Below are positions 36,426 to 44,970 of a DNA stretch of 64,000 bases, in pieces. Made by a program: the position numbers and the translations under genes. Origin of the DNA: CAYNZV01 sp965217095 (GTDB lineage Bacteria; Latescibacterota; UBA2968; UBA8231); assembly GCA_965217095.1 (NCBI GenBank), contig OZ244235.1, positions 1,612,001-1,676,000 of the forward strand, in the 5' to 3' direction. Within the stretch, counting starts at the first letter, position 1; every line of letters starts with the position of its first letter. The notes below the pieces were generated by a model. The model did no database searches, had not been told where the DNA came from, and worked only from the letters and a program-made list of their open reading frames with translations.

Positions 36426-37294
36426 CGCATGGAATTTATGAACGATCCGCTAAACGTTCCGCGGGCGACTTCGGCGACCGGCCCCTGCATCGTCAGGCTG
36501 TATTGGTCGTCGAGGTCGATTTGCAGGGTTCCTCCGGGGGACTTTACCGCCACCGGTCCGCGGACGAGGCCGAGCCTGACCGCAGCGCTGGCAGCGGCGC
36601 AGGAGGAGGAACCGGACGCCTGGGTTTCACCCGCCCCCCGCTCCCAGATCTGGATAAAGATCGATCTGGGACCGACGGGAACCGCGAGCTGAACGTTGAT
36701 TCGCCGCGGGAAGTAAGGATGATTCTCCAGCTGCGGTCCTAACCTAAGCAACTCGTCCCTGCTCCATTCGGCTCCTTTTGGCCGAAAGATCACGCAGTGG
36801 GGATTGCCCACGCTCACACCGGTAAAACGAAACTTCTCGCCCCCTGCCTCGATCGGTTGATCGATCAACTCCGGAACCCTGAGTACACAAGGTAGATCGG
36901 GTGGGGCAAACGATGCGGTTCCCATGGCTACTGTCGCACTACTGGGCTCGTCGTCGCCGTCGAGGTGCAGATCCACGGCCACCATCCCACCTTTGGTTTC
37001 AACGGTGAATTGACGGCGACGGGTCCGACGGGTTGCGAACAGAAAACGTGCGAAAATGCGTAGCCCGTTTCCCGACTTTTCAGCTTCGCTCCCATCGGGA
37101 TTGTAGATACGCAGTCCGAAATCCGCCCGCCGAGATCGGTTGAGAGCCAGTATCCCGTCACTTCCCACGCCCCAGTTGCGGTCACAGATCTTTCGTATGT
37201 TGCCGGGTGTGAGGCGAAACTCCAGCTCCTCGGGATCCACCGCGATATAGTCGTTGCCCAGTCCGTGTCCTTTGAAAAATCGGTTCTTCGCCAC
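36422..37294 (-). CDS. dapF: Diaminopimelate epimerase homologue lacking both catalytic cysteines
   Basis: 290 residues with the DapF two-domain fold: FKGHGLGNDYIAVD at the N-terminus, NWGVGSDGIL, NPDGSEAEKSGNGLRIFARF, GNPHCVIF and WERGAGETQASGSSSCA. In canonical DapF the two catalytic residues are cysteines in 'CGNG' and 'ACGTG'; here both positions read Ser (KSGNGLR and QASGSSS). The start is a GTG at 37294, which gives VAKNRFFKGHG and has AAGAGG upstream; other in-frame starts lie upstream. First gene of the long leftward operon. Epimerase activity on diaminopimelate is uncertain. Confidence 0.82.
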   Translation of the reverse strand: MAKNRFFKGHGLGNDYIAVDPEELEFRLTPGNIRKICDRNWGVGSDGILALNRSRRADFGLRIYNPDGSEAEKSGNGLRIFARFLFATRRTRRRQFTVETKGGMVAVDLHLDGDDEPSSATVAMGTASFAPPDLPCVLRVPELIDQPIEAGGEKFRFTGVSVGNPHCVIFRPKGAEWSRDELLRLGPQLENHPYFPRRINVQLAVPVGPRSIFIQIWERGAGETQASGSSSCAAASAAVRLGLVRGPVAVKSPGGTLQIDLDDQYSLTMQGPVAEVARGTFSGSFINSMR

Positions 37295-37329
37295 TCCTCT
37301 ACACCTCTTGTTTGAGCTTGATTTCTTTG

Positions 37330-37357
37330 AACTTAGAAAGATGCCGACGACTGTCAA
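37330..37357 (-). promoter_or_regulatory. Candidate promoter of the dapF-phyH operon
   Basis: On the minus strand TTGACA (37357-37352), 16-base spacer, TAAGTT (37335-37330). Perfect -35, weak -10, 36 bases before the GTG start of dapF. Confidence 0.45.
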
Positions 37358-37500
37358 CCGTTTTCCAAATCCACTAATCACATATACTTATGAAAGGGAG
37401 GGAATGCAAACGCACGTGTTCCCCTACCGGAGAGAAAAGCCATTTCATGGATCTTCGCTCGTCTGCATTCTGTCAGATGCACGTCAGATGTTAGCGACGC

Positions 37501-37647
37501 TCAATTGCTCAGGATGCGGTGGTGACGGGTGACATGCAGCCGGACGCGTCCAAGTCCGGCTTTCTCCAAGATCTTGTGGAACTGACTGCGGACGTGCTCG
37601 TAGCGATGCGGCTTGCCTGAGTCTCTTGGGAAGAGTTGCTGTCGTCC
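37501..37647 (-). pseudogene. Remnant of a tyrosine recombinase/integrase C-terminus
   Basis: The minus-strand reading LFPRDSGKPHRYEHVRSQF followed by HKILEKAGLGRVRLHVTRHH and a stop at 37503-37501 matches the C-terminal core pattern of phage-type integrases, including an HxxRHH element (family HxxR). Only about 45 codons remain and the catalytic Tyr is missing. Confidence 0.55.
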
Positions 37648-37834
37648 ACGGTCAGGGTGATCGTGTGGGTGCTACGGTCATCGGCCTTCAGCCGCAAAAA
37701 GGAGCTCGACGATCCTTCAAGCGTTTTCGCAATTCTTTGTGCGCAGGCTTGTGGATTCACCGAGTTTGGGCGCGTGATCTTGAGACGCACGTCGATAAAA
37801 TGGTCGCGAAGGCGAACTTCAGTAACAGCAAATA

Positions 37835-38938
37835 TTACTCGGCCTGTTGTGGTCTATTTTTTCTGATTGTGACCTGACCTGTAAAGCCGCCTGCGGTCAG
37901 CCTGTCTGCAAGGGCCTGCGCTGAATCGGTCGGTAAAGCTGAGTTTTGACCGACTACCAGGTCCCCACCGACGTGATTGAGGCTACTCAATGCCGCCAGC
38001 GAGGTCAGCGCGGCATTGATCCTGACTACCAGATCTCCCCCGACGCGGCTGAGAATATTCAGGCCTTCTAGGTTGGTCAAAGCAGGATTGATTCTGACCG
38101 CCAGGTCCCCCCCAACGCGGGTGAGCTTATGCAAACCTTCCAGAGAAATCAGAGACGCATTGTTCTTAACTACCAGGTCCCTCCCAACGCGGGTGAGGCT
38201 GTTCAGGCCTTCCAGGCTGGTCAGAGCACGATTGAAGTCGATGACCAGATCCCCCTCAACGCGGGTGAGGTTACTCAACGCGGCCAGATTCACCAGACCG
38301 TCACCGGACTCGACTACCAGGTCCCCTCCGACGTGGCTGATATTGTCCAATCCTTCCAGGGTGGCGAGAGACCCATTGAAGCGAATAGTCAGGCTCTGGA
38401 CGCGGGTGAGGTTGCTCAAACCCGCCAGATGCCTCAGTGCAGCATGGCCGCTGATTCTCAGGTCTCCACCGACGTGGGTGAGGTTACTCAGCGCCGACAG
38501 ACTCGTCAGCGCAGCATTGTTCGCGATTGCCATGTACCCCTCGACGCGGGTGAGGTTGTTCAGGCCTTCCAGGCTGGTCAGAGACCCATTCCAGCGAATG
38601 GTCAGGCTACGGACGCGGGTGAGGTTGCTCAACGCCGACAGGCTGGTCAGCGCGGCGTTGCGGTCGATGACTAGGCTTCCGACGTTGGTGAGATTCTTCA
38701 AACCCGCAAGGGTGGTGAGAGGAGAGTGCTCCACTGTCAGGTTGCCCGCGATGGCAAAGGACCTATCTCCAGCAGCAGCGATCAGCCCGTCGAGATCCTC
38801 TTGAGAACGAAGCGTGAAGTCGCCCTCCAGGACTGCTACCTCAACCTGACTCCGCGCCGCCTCGAAGTCAGCGTGCTGGGCCCATGCCGAGGCGCTGTGC
38901 ACGCCGCTCAACAGCAGGGCAATTAGCCACCGTTTTAT
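37835..38938 (-). CDS. Secreted short-repeat leucine-rich protein with ATA start
   Basis: 367 residues. A signal peptide (IKRWLIALLLSGVHSASAWA, then Q) leads into a short region and about eleven repeats of about 23 residues, each like LTSLEGLNNLTRVEGYMAI or LTSLSALSNLTRVRSLTIR; this is a leucine-rich/receptor-L-like solenoid. A perfect AGGAGG lies 8 bases before an ATA codon that would restore the signal peptide; the nearest standard start (TTG, 9 codons later) would cut into it. Either an ATA start or a base error is implied. Likely exported; function unknown. Confidence 0.75.
   Translation of the reverse strand: MKRWLIALLLSGVHSASAWAQHADFEAARSQVEVAVLEGDFTLRSQEDLDGLIAAAGDRSFAIAGNLTVEHSPLTTLAGLKNLTNVGSLVIDRNAALTSLSALSNLTRVRSLTIRWNGSLTSLEGLNNLTRVEGYMAIANNAALTSLSALSNLTHVGGDLRISGHAALRHLAGLSNLTRVQSLTIRFNGSLATLEGLDNISHVGGDLVVESGDGLVNLAALSNLTRVEGDLVIDFNRALTSLEGLNSLTRVGRDLVVKNNASLISLEGLHKLTRVGGDLAVRINPALTNLEGLNILSRVGGDLVVRINAALTSLAALSSLNHVGGDLVVGQNSALPTDSAQALADRLTAGGFTGQVTIRKNRPQQAE
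37970..38720 (-). repeat. Tandem 69-bp coding repeats in the LRR gene
   Basis: About eleven direct copies of a roughly 69-bp unit encoding the 23-residue leucine-rich repeat, with frequent plus-strand words such as CGCGGGTGAGGTTGCTCAA. Copies are similar at DNA level, indicating expansion by duplication. Confidence 0.75.
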
Positions 38939-39093
38939 CTGCGCTTCCTCCTGAACATCAGGTTCTCATCTTCTCGACCAGCCAAAAAGCGATATCGTTG
39001 TTAATATAAAAAAGGCTCTTGGTGCGTGTTTTGAGCTTTGAGCCGGGGAAAGGGCGACTGACAGCTGGATCGAACGAGTCGAAGGGTAGAGTA

Positions 39094-40206
39094 ATGGTGC
39101 ACGTCTGGTGTGTGATTGCGGTAGCAGTGCTCCTCTCGACTGCTTTGGGGCAGAGGGTGTGGGCAGAGGTCGTCTTTGAGGACGTGGCAGCCCAGGCCGG
39201 CCTGGATGTGGTGACCTACTGCGGCAGCCTGGAAAAGAACCACATCCAGGAGGCCAGCGGCACCGGAGGGGCGTTCTTCGATTACGACGACGACGGCGAT
39301 CTCGATCTCTACGTGGTCAATGGCTGGAGGATCGAAGACCGGAAGGTGACCCTGAGGGGAGCCAATGTGCTCTACCGCAACCGAGGAGATGGAAGCTTTG
39401 AGGATGTAACGACCCGTGCCGGAGTCGGGGACCGGGGTTGGGGTGTTGGCGCCATCGTGGGCGACTACGACAACGATGGCCGCCCAGACCTGTACGTGAC
39501 CAACACCGGCTCGAACCTGCTCTACCGTAACCGGGGTGATGGTAGTTTTGCAGACGTCACGAACAAGGCCGGAGTCGGCGACGACGGCGGGGGCACCGGC
39601 GCGACGTTTGTGGATTACGACGGGGATGGCGACCTGGATCTCTATGTGGCCAACTATGTGAACTACCCCATAGAAGAGGTCCTGAAGGCAGAGCGGAGTT
39701 TGGTCTGGATGGGTGTCGGAAACGTCCTGGTAGGACCTCGCGGGCTCAAAGGTGATCCGGATGTCTTCTACCGTAACAACGGGGACGGCACCTTCACCGA
39801 TGTGACCGAACAGGCGGGTCTGAAGGATTGGGTTCCTTCCTACGGCTTTGGGGTTTGTCTCACGGATTACGACAACGACGGCGATCCGGACATCTACGTA
39901 GCCAATGACATCCATCAGAATTTTCTCTACCGCAACAACGGGGACGGCACCTTTAAAGAGGTGGGGGCACGCATGAGCGCAGGGCGCTCATGGCACGGGA
40001 TAGCGCAGGCAGGCATGGGGGTCGATGCGGGCGACTACGACAATGATGGAGATTTCGATCTCTTCGTCACCAATTTTGCCAATGACTATTCAACCATGTA
40101 CACGAACCAGGGCAAGTACTTCGACGACATCACCCCCGCGACCGGTTTGTGGAAAACCACGTTTGCTACCCTCGGCTGGGGGACTTCCTTTTTCGACTAT
40201 GACCAC
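39094..40206 (+). CDS. CRTAC1/ASPIC-UnbV family secreted protein, 5' part
   Basis: Starts at ATG 39094 with AAGGG upstream. Signal peptide (VWCVIAVAVLLSTALGQRVWA) followed by FG-GAP/VCBS repeats with Ca2+-type loops DYDDDGDLDLY, DYDNDGRPDLY, DYDGDGDLDLY, DYDNDGDPDIY and DYDNDGDFDLF. The frame breaks near 40201 in FFDYDHW..., where the family has FFDYDNDGDLDLFIANGH; two missing bases or one extra would restore it. Proteins of this family bind calcium and occur on cell surfaces. Confidence 0.82.
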
Positions 40207-40768
40207 TGGGGATCTGGACCTGTTCATTGCCAACGGTCACATATACCCGCAGCTGGATGCGGTAGAGGGACATGCAGAGCGCTACCGGCAGTCGAACCAG
40301 CTCTTTCGCAACGATGGCGGGCGCTTTGAAGAGGTCACCGAGCAGGCCGGTCCAGGGTTGGCCCTGGTGCAATCGAGTCGCGGGGCGGCTTTCGGCGACT
40401 ACGACAACGATGGGGATATCGATATCGCCGTGTTCAACATCGACGATACACCCAATCTTCTGCGCAACAATGGAGGCAATGACCGCCACTGGCTGCAGGT
40501 AAAAACGGTGGGCACAAAGAGCAATCGTTTGGGCATCGGAGCCCGCGTCCGGGTCCGGGTGGACTCACTGGTGCAGCTGCGGGAGATTCGTTCGGGGTCG
40601 AGTTATCTGTCACAGAACGATATGCGTGCCCACTTTGGGCTGGGGGAACGGACGCGGGTGGACACGGTCGAAGTGCGCTGGCCTTCAGGGACCGTGGATC
40701 GAATTGCCAATCTGTCGGTGGATCGTCTACTGATCGTCAAAGAAGGGCACGGAGTCGCCCAGGATTGA
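40205..40768 (+). CDS. CRTAC1/ASPIC-UnbV family secreted protein, 3' part
   Basis: Continues in the next frame with GDLDLFIANGHIYPQLDA, further FG-GAP loops (DYDNDGDIDIA) and an ASPIC/UnbV-type C-terminus (RLGIGARVRVRV, then GERTRVDTVEVRWPSG). Together the parts span 39094-40768. The end overlaps the convergent M19 gene by 42 bases. Confidence 0.8.
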   Translation, partial: TGDLDLFIANGHIYPQLDAVEGHAERYRQSNQLFRNDGGRFEEVTEQAGPGLALVQSSRGAAFGDYDNDGDIDIAVFNIDDTPNLLRNNGGNDRHWLQVKTVGTKSNRLGIGARVRVRVDSLVQLREIRSGSSYLSQNDMRAHFGLGERTRVDTVEVRWPSGTVDRIANLSVDRLLIVKEGHGVAQD

Positions 40769-42127
40769 ATTCGCCACGCGGATGAAGTTGCCTCCGATGA
40801 TCTTGCGCACGTCGTCGTCCGAGTATCCGCGCACAACCAGAGCCAACGTGATGTTGTAGGGACAGGCGTAGGTGCTCAGGGCGTTGGGCTCCATCAGAAA
40901 GTCCCAGGCCTCCCGGTATTTAAAGGCCCTGAAGTGGGGACCGGGGCCGGCGTGGGGACGGGCTTCGCAAAAAGGCCTGAGGTTGTCGGGCTTTAGAGCC
41001 TCGATCCACTCTCGCGGAGCGAAGCTCAACATGGAGACGTAGTCGCTGGACCAGGCCACGTTTTCGGCGCCCAGCAGCTGGATGGCGTGGTCGACGTGGC
41101 GCATGAATGCCTCGATCGAGTACCCGCCGGTGAGGGTCGGGGTGCAGCAGATGCCGATGAGCCCGCCGGCATCGACGATGGCTTTCATCACCTCATCATC
41201 GCAGTTGCGCCAGATCCCCAGTCCGTGGTCCACGGCGCGGCAGCAGATGTGGCTGGCAATGACCGGTTTGTCCGAGGTCCTGGCAACGTCGATGGCTGCC
41301 TGCGGCGAGCAGTGGGATGTATCCACGATGATGCCGAGCTTGTTCATCCGCCGCACGATGGCTCGCCCCAGGGCCGTCAGTCCCATCTTTGGGTCGCTTC
41401 CCTGACCACCGCAGTACTCGTTCCCCCTGCCGTGGGTGAGCAGGGACCAGCGCACACCCCACTGGTAGAGCAGATCCAGATTCTCGAACGCATCCCGCTT
41501 TTCATCCACTACTGGGCGGCCGTGGCAATTCCAGAATGACCCGTGCCGGCCTTCTCTCTTGAGCTCTTCGACGGCTTCCAGGGTTACGAGTTTCTCCAGA
41601 AAATCGACTTCATCGAAGACAAAATTCCACATGGCCAGCGTATCCAGTACTCGATCCGCCGGGACAGCCGCCCAATCCATGTCGTTGACGCCGACATCCA
41701 CGCCCTGCGCCGCAAGAAGCGCCTGATAGTCCTGCAGGATGTCGTCGGTGCCGCGGACCACTTCATAGGCGCGCGCCGCTCCGACCGAGTCTTTCTGAGA
41801 CCCAGCCACGAATTGGCGCTGCAGCAGTTGGTCAGCCAATCTGCCTTTCTCTTTTTCGTTGGCGGCGCCGTTCAGCTGCCGGAAGATCTGGTCTTCCATG
41901 CCCCGAGTGTAGAAAGCGCCGAACAAGGTCCAGACCTCGCGCGCGTATCCGCCCATGATATCGCATACGATGGACTCGTGGTGGAGCGTCAGGGCGCGCT
42001 CGATCTGCTGCGGGGAAGGATTGATCTCGGCCAGGGCCGCCTCCCGCGCCCGGCGGATGCATTCTGCAACGCGCGGGGAGGCGGCTAGGTCTTCCGGCTT
42101 CCAGTCCGCCCAGTTTGCCGTGCTCAT
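40727..42127 (-). CDS. Membrane dipeptidase (M19)-like protein, copy 1
   Basis: 466 residues, renal-dipeptidase fold. The second-half metal ligands are present in VDTSHCS and VIASHICCRAVDHG (His and following Arg). At the N-terminal metal site, where the family has HxD, the sequence reads SIVCDIMGG with no His, so activity may differ. A paralogue lies immediately upstream (start 6 bases after its stop), obviously a tandem duplication. Substrate unknown; M19 enzymes cleave dipeptides including D-residues. Its 3' end overlaps the CRTAC1 gene. Confidence 0.85.
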   Translation of the reverse strand: MSTANWADWKPEDLAASPRVAECIRRAREAALAEINPSPQQIERALTLHHESIVCDIMGGYAREVWTLFGAFYTRGMEDQIFRQLNGAANEKEKGRLADQLLQRQFVAGSQKDSVGAARAYEVVRGTDDILQDYQALLAAQGVDVGVNDMDWAAVPADRVLDTLAMWNFVFDEVDFLEKLVTLEAVEELKREGRHGSFWNCHGRPVVDEKRDAFENLDLLYQWGVRWSLLTHGRGNEYCGGQGSDPKMGLTALGRAIVRRMNKLGIIVDTSHCSPQAAIDVARTSDKPVIASHICCRAVDHGLGIWRNCDDEVMKAIVDAGGLIGICCTPTLTGGYSIEAFMRHVDHAIQLLGAENVAWSSDYVSMLSFAPREWIEALKPDNLRPFCEARPHAGPGPHFRAFKYREAWDFLMEPNALSTYACPYNITLALVVRGYSDDDVRKIIGGNFIRVANSILGDSVPFFDDQ

Positions 42128-42133
42128 CCGGCG

Positions 42134-43564
42134 TTAGGAGCTGTAATACCCGTCGGCCAGGGGGCCTGCGTGCAGAGGTTTGCCGAGGATGGAATTCGCC
42201 ACGCGGATGAAGTTGCCGCCGATGATCTTGCGCACATCCTCGTCCGAGTAGCCGCGCGCAACCAGAGCCACGGTGAGAAAGTAGGGACAGGCCTGCTTGC
42301 TGAGCGCCTTGGGCTCGGCGAAGAAATCCCAGGCCTCCTTGTATTTGAGCGCCCTGAAGAGAAAGGGGCCCGCGTGAGGTGGCGCTTCGCTGCAGGGGAT
42401 GAGATTGTCGGGTTTGAAGGCCTCCACCCAGTCTCGCGGGGCAAAACTCATCATGGTACCGTAGTCACTGGACCAGGCTACGCGATCGACGCCCACTAGC
42501 TTCACCGCGTGGTCCACGTGGCGCATAAAGGCCTCGGTCGTATAACCTCCGGTCAGCGTGGGCGTGGAGCAGATGCCGATGAGCCCGCCGGAATCCACGA
42601 CTGCCTTTATCACGTGGTCGTCGAAGTTGCGCCAGATCCCCAGGCCGTGGTCCAGGGCGCGGCAGCAGGTGTGGCTGGCTATTACGGGCTTATCTGAAAT
42701 GCTGGCGATGTCGATGGCCGATTGCGCCGAGCAGTGACTGGTGTCGACGATGATGCCCAGCTTGTTCATGCGCTGTACGAGCACCCGTCCCAGATCTGTC
42801 AGTCCCATCTTCGGGTCGCTTCGCTGCGCTCCGCAGTACTCGTTGCCCTTACCGTGGGTCAGCAGGGACCAGCGCACGCCCCACTCGTAAAGGAGATCCA
42901 GGTTTTCGAAGGCATCCCGCCGTTCGTCCACTACCGGGCGTCCGTGGCAGAGCCAGAGCACCCCGTGTTTCCCCTCCTGCTTGAGCGTCTCCACCTTGTC
43001 CAGGTTTACAATCTTTTCCATGAAGTCCACTGCGTCGCACACCAGAATGCTCACCCCCAGCATGTTCATTAGCCGCTCGGGTGGGATAGCGGCCCAGTCG
43101 TTACTGAGTATACCTACGTCCACGCCCTGCGCGGTCCGGAGTGCCTCGTAGTCCTGCCGGATCCCATCCGCCCCGCGCAGCACCTCGTACAACCGCGCGG
43201 CTCCCTGGCCATCCTTGTGATACCCCCGGAGATCCGCACGTCCGCCGATTTCGCTCTGGAGCAGTTCATAGGCCAGCTTGGACCTTTCCTTTTGGTCGGC
43301 CGCCCCGCTCAGCTGCCGCTGGATGCGATCTTCCATGGCCCGGGTAAACATGCCGCTCATCGAGCTCCAGAATTCTTTGTGGTATCCGCCCATGAGATCG
43401 CAGACGATGGATTCGTGGTGGAGAGCCAGGCCGCGCTCGATCTCCTGCGGGGAAGGATTGATCTCGGCCAGGGCGGCCTCACGTGCCTTGCGAATGCATT
43501 CTGCAACGCGCGGTGACGCGGCGAGCTTTTCCGGTCTCCAGTCTTTCCAGTTCTCAGTGCTCAT
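42134..43564 (-). CDS. Membrane dipeptidase (M19)-like protein, copy 2
   Basis: 476 residues, a close paralogue of the neighbouring gene along its length (both begin MSTxNWxDWxPExLAASPRV). It has VDTSHCSAQSAID and VIASHTCCRALDHG for the His ligands and the same altered first site (SIVCDLMGG). The duplicated segments are also alike at DNA level, so the duplication is moderately recent. Upstream lies the remnant of a D-cysteine desulfhydrase, suggesting a former D-amino-acid/peptide operon. Confidence 0.85.
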   Translation of the reverse strand: MSTENWKDWRPEKLAASPRVAECIRKAREAALAEINPSPQEIERGLALHHESIVCDLMGGYHKEFWSSMSGMFTRAMEDRIQRQLSGAADQKERSKLAYELLQSEIGGRADLRGYHKDGQGAARLYEVLRGADGIRQDYEALRTAQGVDVGILSNDWAAIPPERLMNMLGVSILVCDAVDFMEKIVNLDKVETLKQEGKHGVLWLCHGRPVVDERRDAFENLDLLYEWGVRWSLLTHGKGNEYCGAQRSDPKMGLTDLGRVLVQRMNKLGIIVDTSHCSAQSAIDIASISDKPVIASHTCCRALDHGLGIWRNFDDHVIKAVVDSGGLIGICSTPTLTGGYTTEAFMRHVDHAVKLVGVDRVAWSSDYGTMMSFAPRDWVEAFKPDNLIPCSEAPPHAGPFLFRALKYKEAWDFFAEPKALSKQACPYFLTVALVARGYSDEDVRKIIGGNFIRVANSILGKPLHAGPLADGYYSS

Positions 43565-43614
43565 TTTGAAAAGGCACTTTCTATTTGATTCTCATCGGCG
43601 ATCAGTTCGAGGTC

Positions 43615-43776
43615 TTATTTGGGAAGACCGCCAAGCACGTCGTCGCTGTAGTGGTAGATGGCGGGCACGCCGCCGGTGTGCACGAAGAGCACGTTTTGAT
43701 CCGACGAAAACCGCCCCTGCCGCACCTGGTCGATCAAGCCGGCCATCGCCTTGCCGCTGTAGACCGGGTTCTTTGT
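43615..43776 (-). pseudogene. C-terminal remnant of a D-cysteine desulfhydrase/ACC deaminase
   Basis: The reading LTKNPVYSGKAMAGLIDQV, QGRFSSDQNVLFVHTGGVPA and IYHYSDDVLGGLPK up to TAA (43617-43615) is the C-terminal PLP-enzyme signature of the family (PVYxGKxMAGLID; HTGG). Only about 53 codons remain; the N-terminal 280 or so residues with the PLP lysine are absent. Directly upstream the sequence switches to the reading frame of an unrelated cadherin-like protein. Confidence 0.75.
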
Positions 43777-44025
43777 CAAAGGCGAGTTGTGCCAGCGGCA
43801 CGCGAACCTCCTCGCCCGCTGCGACCGGGTAGACGGGCTGCACCTTGCGAGTATCGGGGGGATCGTTGACCGGACTGACTATCACCGTAGTCGAATCCAC
43901 CGCAACCAGATCGCGGGAATCGGTAACCGTAAACCGCACTTGCTCCCTACCGAAGTAGTCGGGACTAGCGGTGAAGGACACACCCCTGCTCTCGTTGATA
44001 ACTATCTGAAATTGCTGCCAGTTGT
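43776..44025 (-). CDS. Cohesin/cadherin-like protein A, C-terminal part (truncated)
   Basis: Continues the cohesin-like gene after a one-base frameshift: NWQQFQIVINESRGVSFTAS, DYFGREQVRFTVTD and VIVSPVNDPPDT, typical of cadherin/VCBS-like repeats (compare VLPVNDPPV in its paralogue). At about 43776 the sequence joins the desulfhydrase remnant, so the C-terminus, where the paralogue has a FlgD-like sorting domain, is lost. Confidence 0.65.
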
Positions 44026-44970
44026 GGTTTCCCAGCGCAAAGACTCATCCACGTCATCCAGGTCATCCACGAAGCCGTCCAGATCGAGATCGTGATTGCT
44101 GGTATCTTCCGCGAAAACGACAGAGTCGGGAAAATTCGTGATCTTCGGTCGCGAAATTACATCGATGCTCACGGTGTCTGCGACCATGAGCCGGTCACCC
44201 ACTTCTGTGGCCGTAAAAATCATGCCCCTTCGACCGGTGAAGCCGGCCCGTGGCGCCATCGTCACCAGGTTGGTGCCGCTTTCGATCACCGTAGGAATCT
44301 CGCTGAGTCTCGTATTGATCCAGATAACCTCTGCCCCTGGCTGATCGACGAAGGTGTCCAGATCAAAGACTTCCTGCGTCTCCCCTTCTATAATCCGCAC
44401 ATCAGGCAGCGGCAGGATACGGAAACCGAAGACCTCGATCTCGGCGCGCCCAAGCGGCTTCGCAAAACGCTGCTCCGTTCCAGGCATTGCGGCGGACACG
44501 TAATGGCTCAAGCGATCGTGGCCTCTTTCTTCGATGGAGAGGTTGATCAGATCCCCCAATGGCCGACGTATCACCTCCACTTGGAAGCGGGCTACGACGC
44601 CTGCAGCATTGGCGGCTTGCCGTTGGTCACCTGTCGCTCCCGATGCCTTAGTGAAACTGAGTATGGTTTCATCGCCGATCGATTCCTTGCCGTTTACGAG
44701 AACGATGCCTTCGACAAACGGAACGTCGGTGAACGGCACCTCAGGGTTCTCTGCCAACAGGCGGATATCAGCGGAGGGAAACGACAGAAAAAAGCTGTAC
44801 CCTGTTATCTCTTCCCCTTGGGTGTCGATCACGACCTCCATTTCGAAAGTCGACCCGATTTCGGCCTGGAACTGACTGCCCCCTCCCTGTTGGCGCACCT
44901 CTATCGTAGCTGCACGCAGCGATGCAACGCTCAGGAGTACCAGGAACGAAATATTGGCGATTCGTTTCAC
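44025..44970 (-). CDS. Cohesin/cadherin-like protein A, N-terminal part
   Basis: Signal peptide (MKRIANISFLVLLSVASLRA), then a cohesin-like beta-sandwich (about 22-165): AEIGSTFEMEVVIDTQGEE, YSFFLSFPSADIRLL, GVVARFQVEVIRRPLGDLI, followed by an Ig/cadherin-like region (FTGRRGMIFTATEVG; DLDLDGFVDDLDDVDESLRW). The ATGA at its start overlaps the stop of the giant dockerin-like gene by 4 bases. Cohesin domains bind dockerin; this partnership is inferred. The frame breaks near 44025. Confidence 0.7.

Larger units (their letters stand above)
37295..37834. other. Intergenic region with promoter and gene remnants
   Basis: 540 bases between dapF and the short-repeat LRR gene. It contains a candidate dapF-operon promoter (37330-37357) and an integrase remnant (37501-37647). 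A second short minus-strand reading (about 37640-37810, with VRLKITRPNSVNPQACAQRI) looks protein-like, but I do not recognise it. The rest shows nothing definite. Confidence 0.6.

Noticed and set aside
37970..38720. Regular repeats resembling a CRISPR array
   Set aside because: The repeats are 69-bp coding units without unique spacers, in frame within an LRR protein; no cas gene nearby.
39001..39915. Minus-strand open frame over the CRTAC1 gene
   Set aside because: Reads as the complement of DxDxDG repeats, giving valine/isoleucine-rich nonsense.
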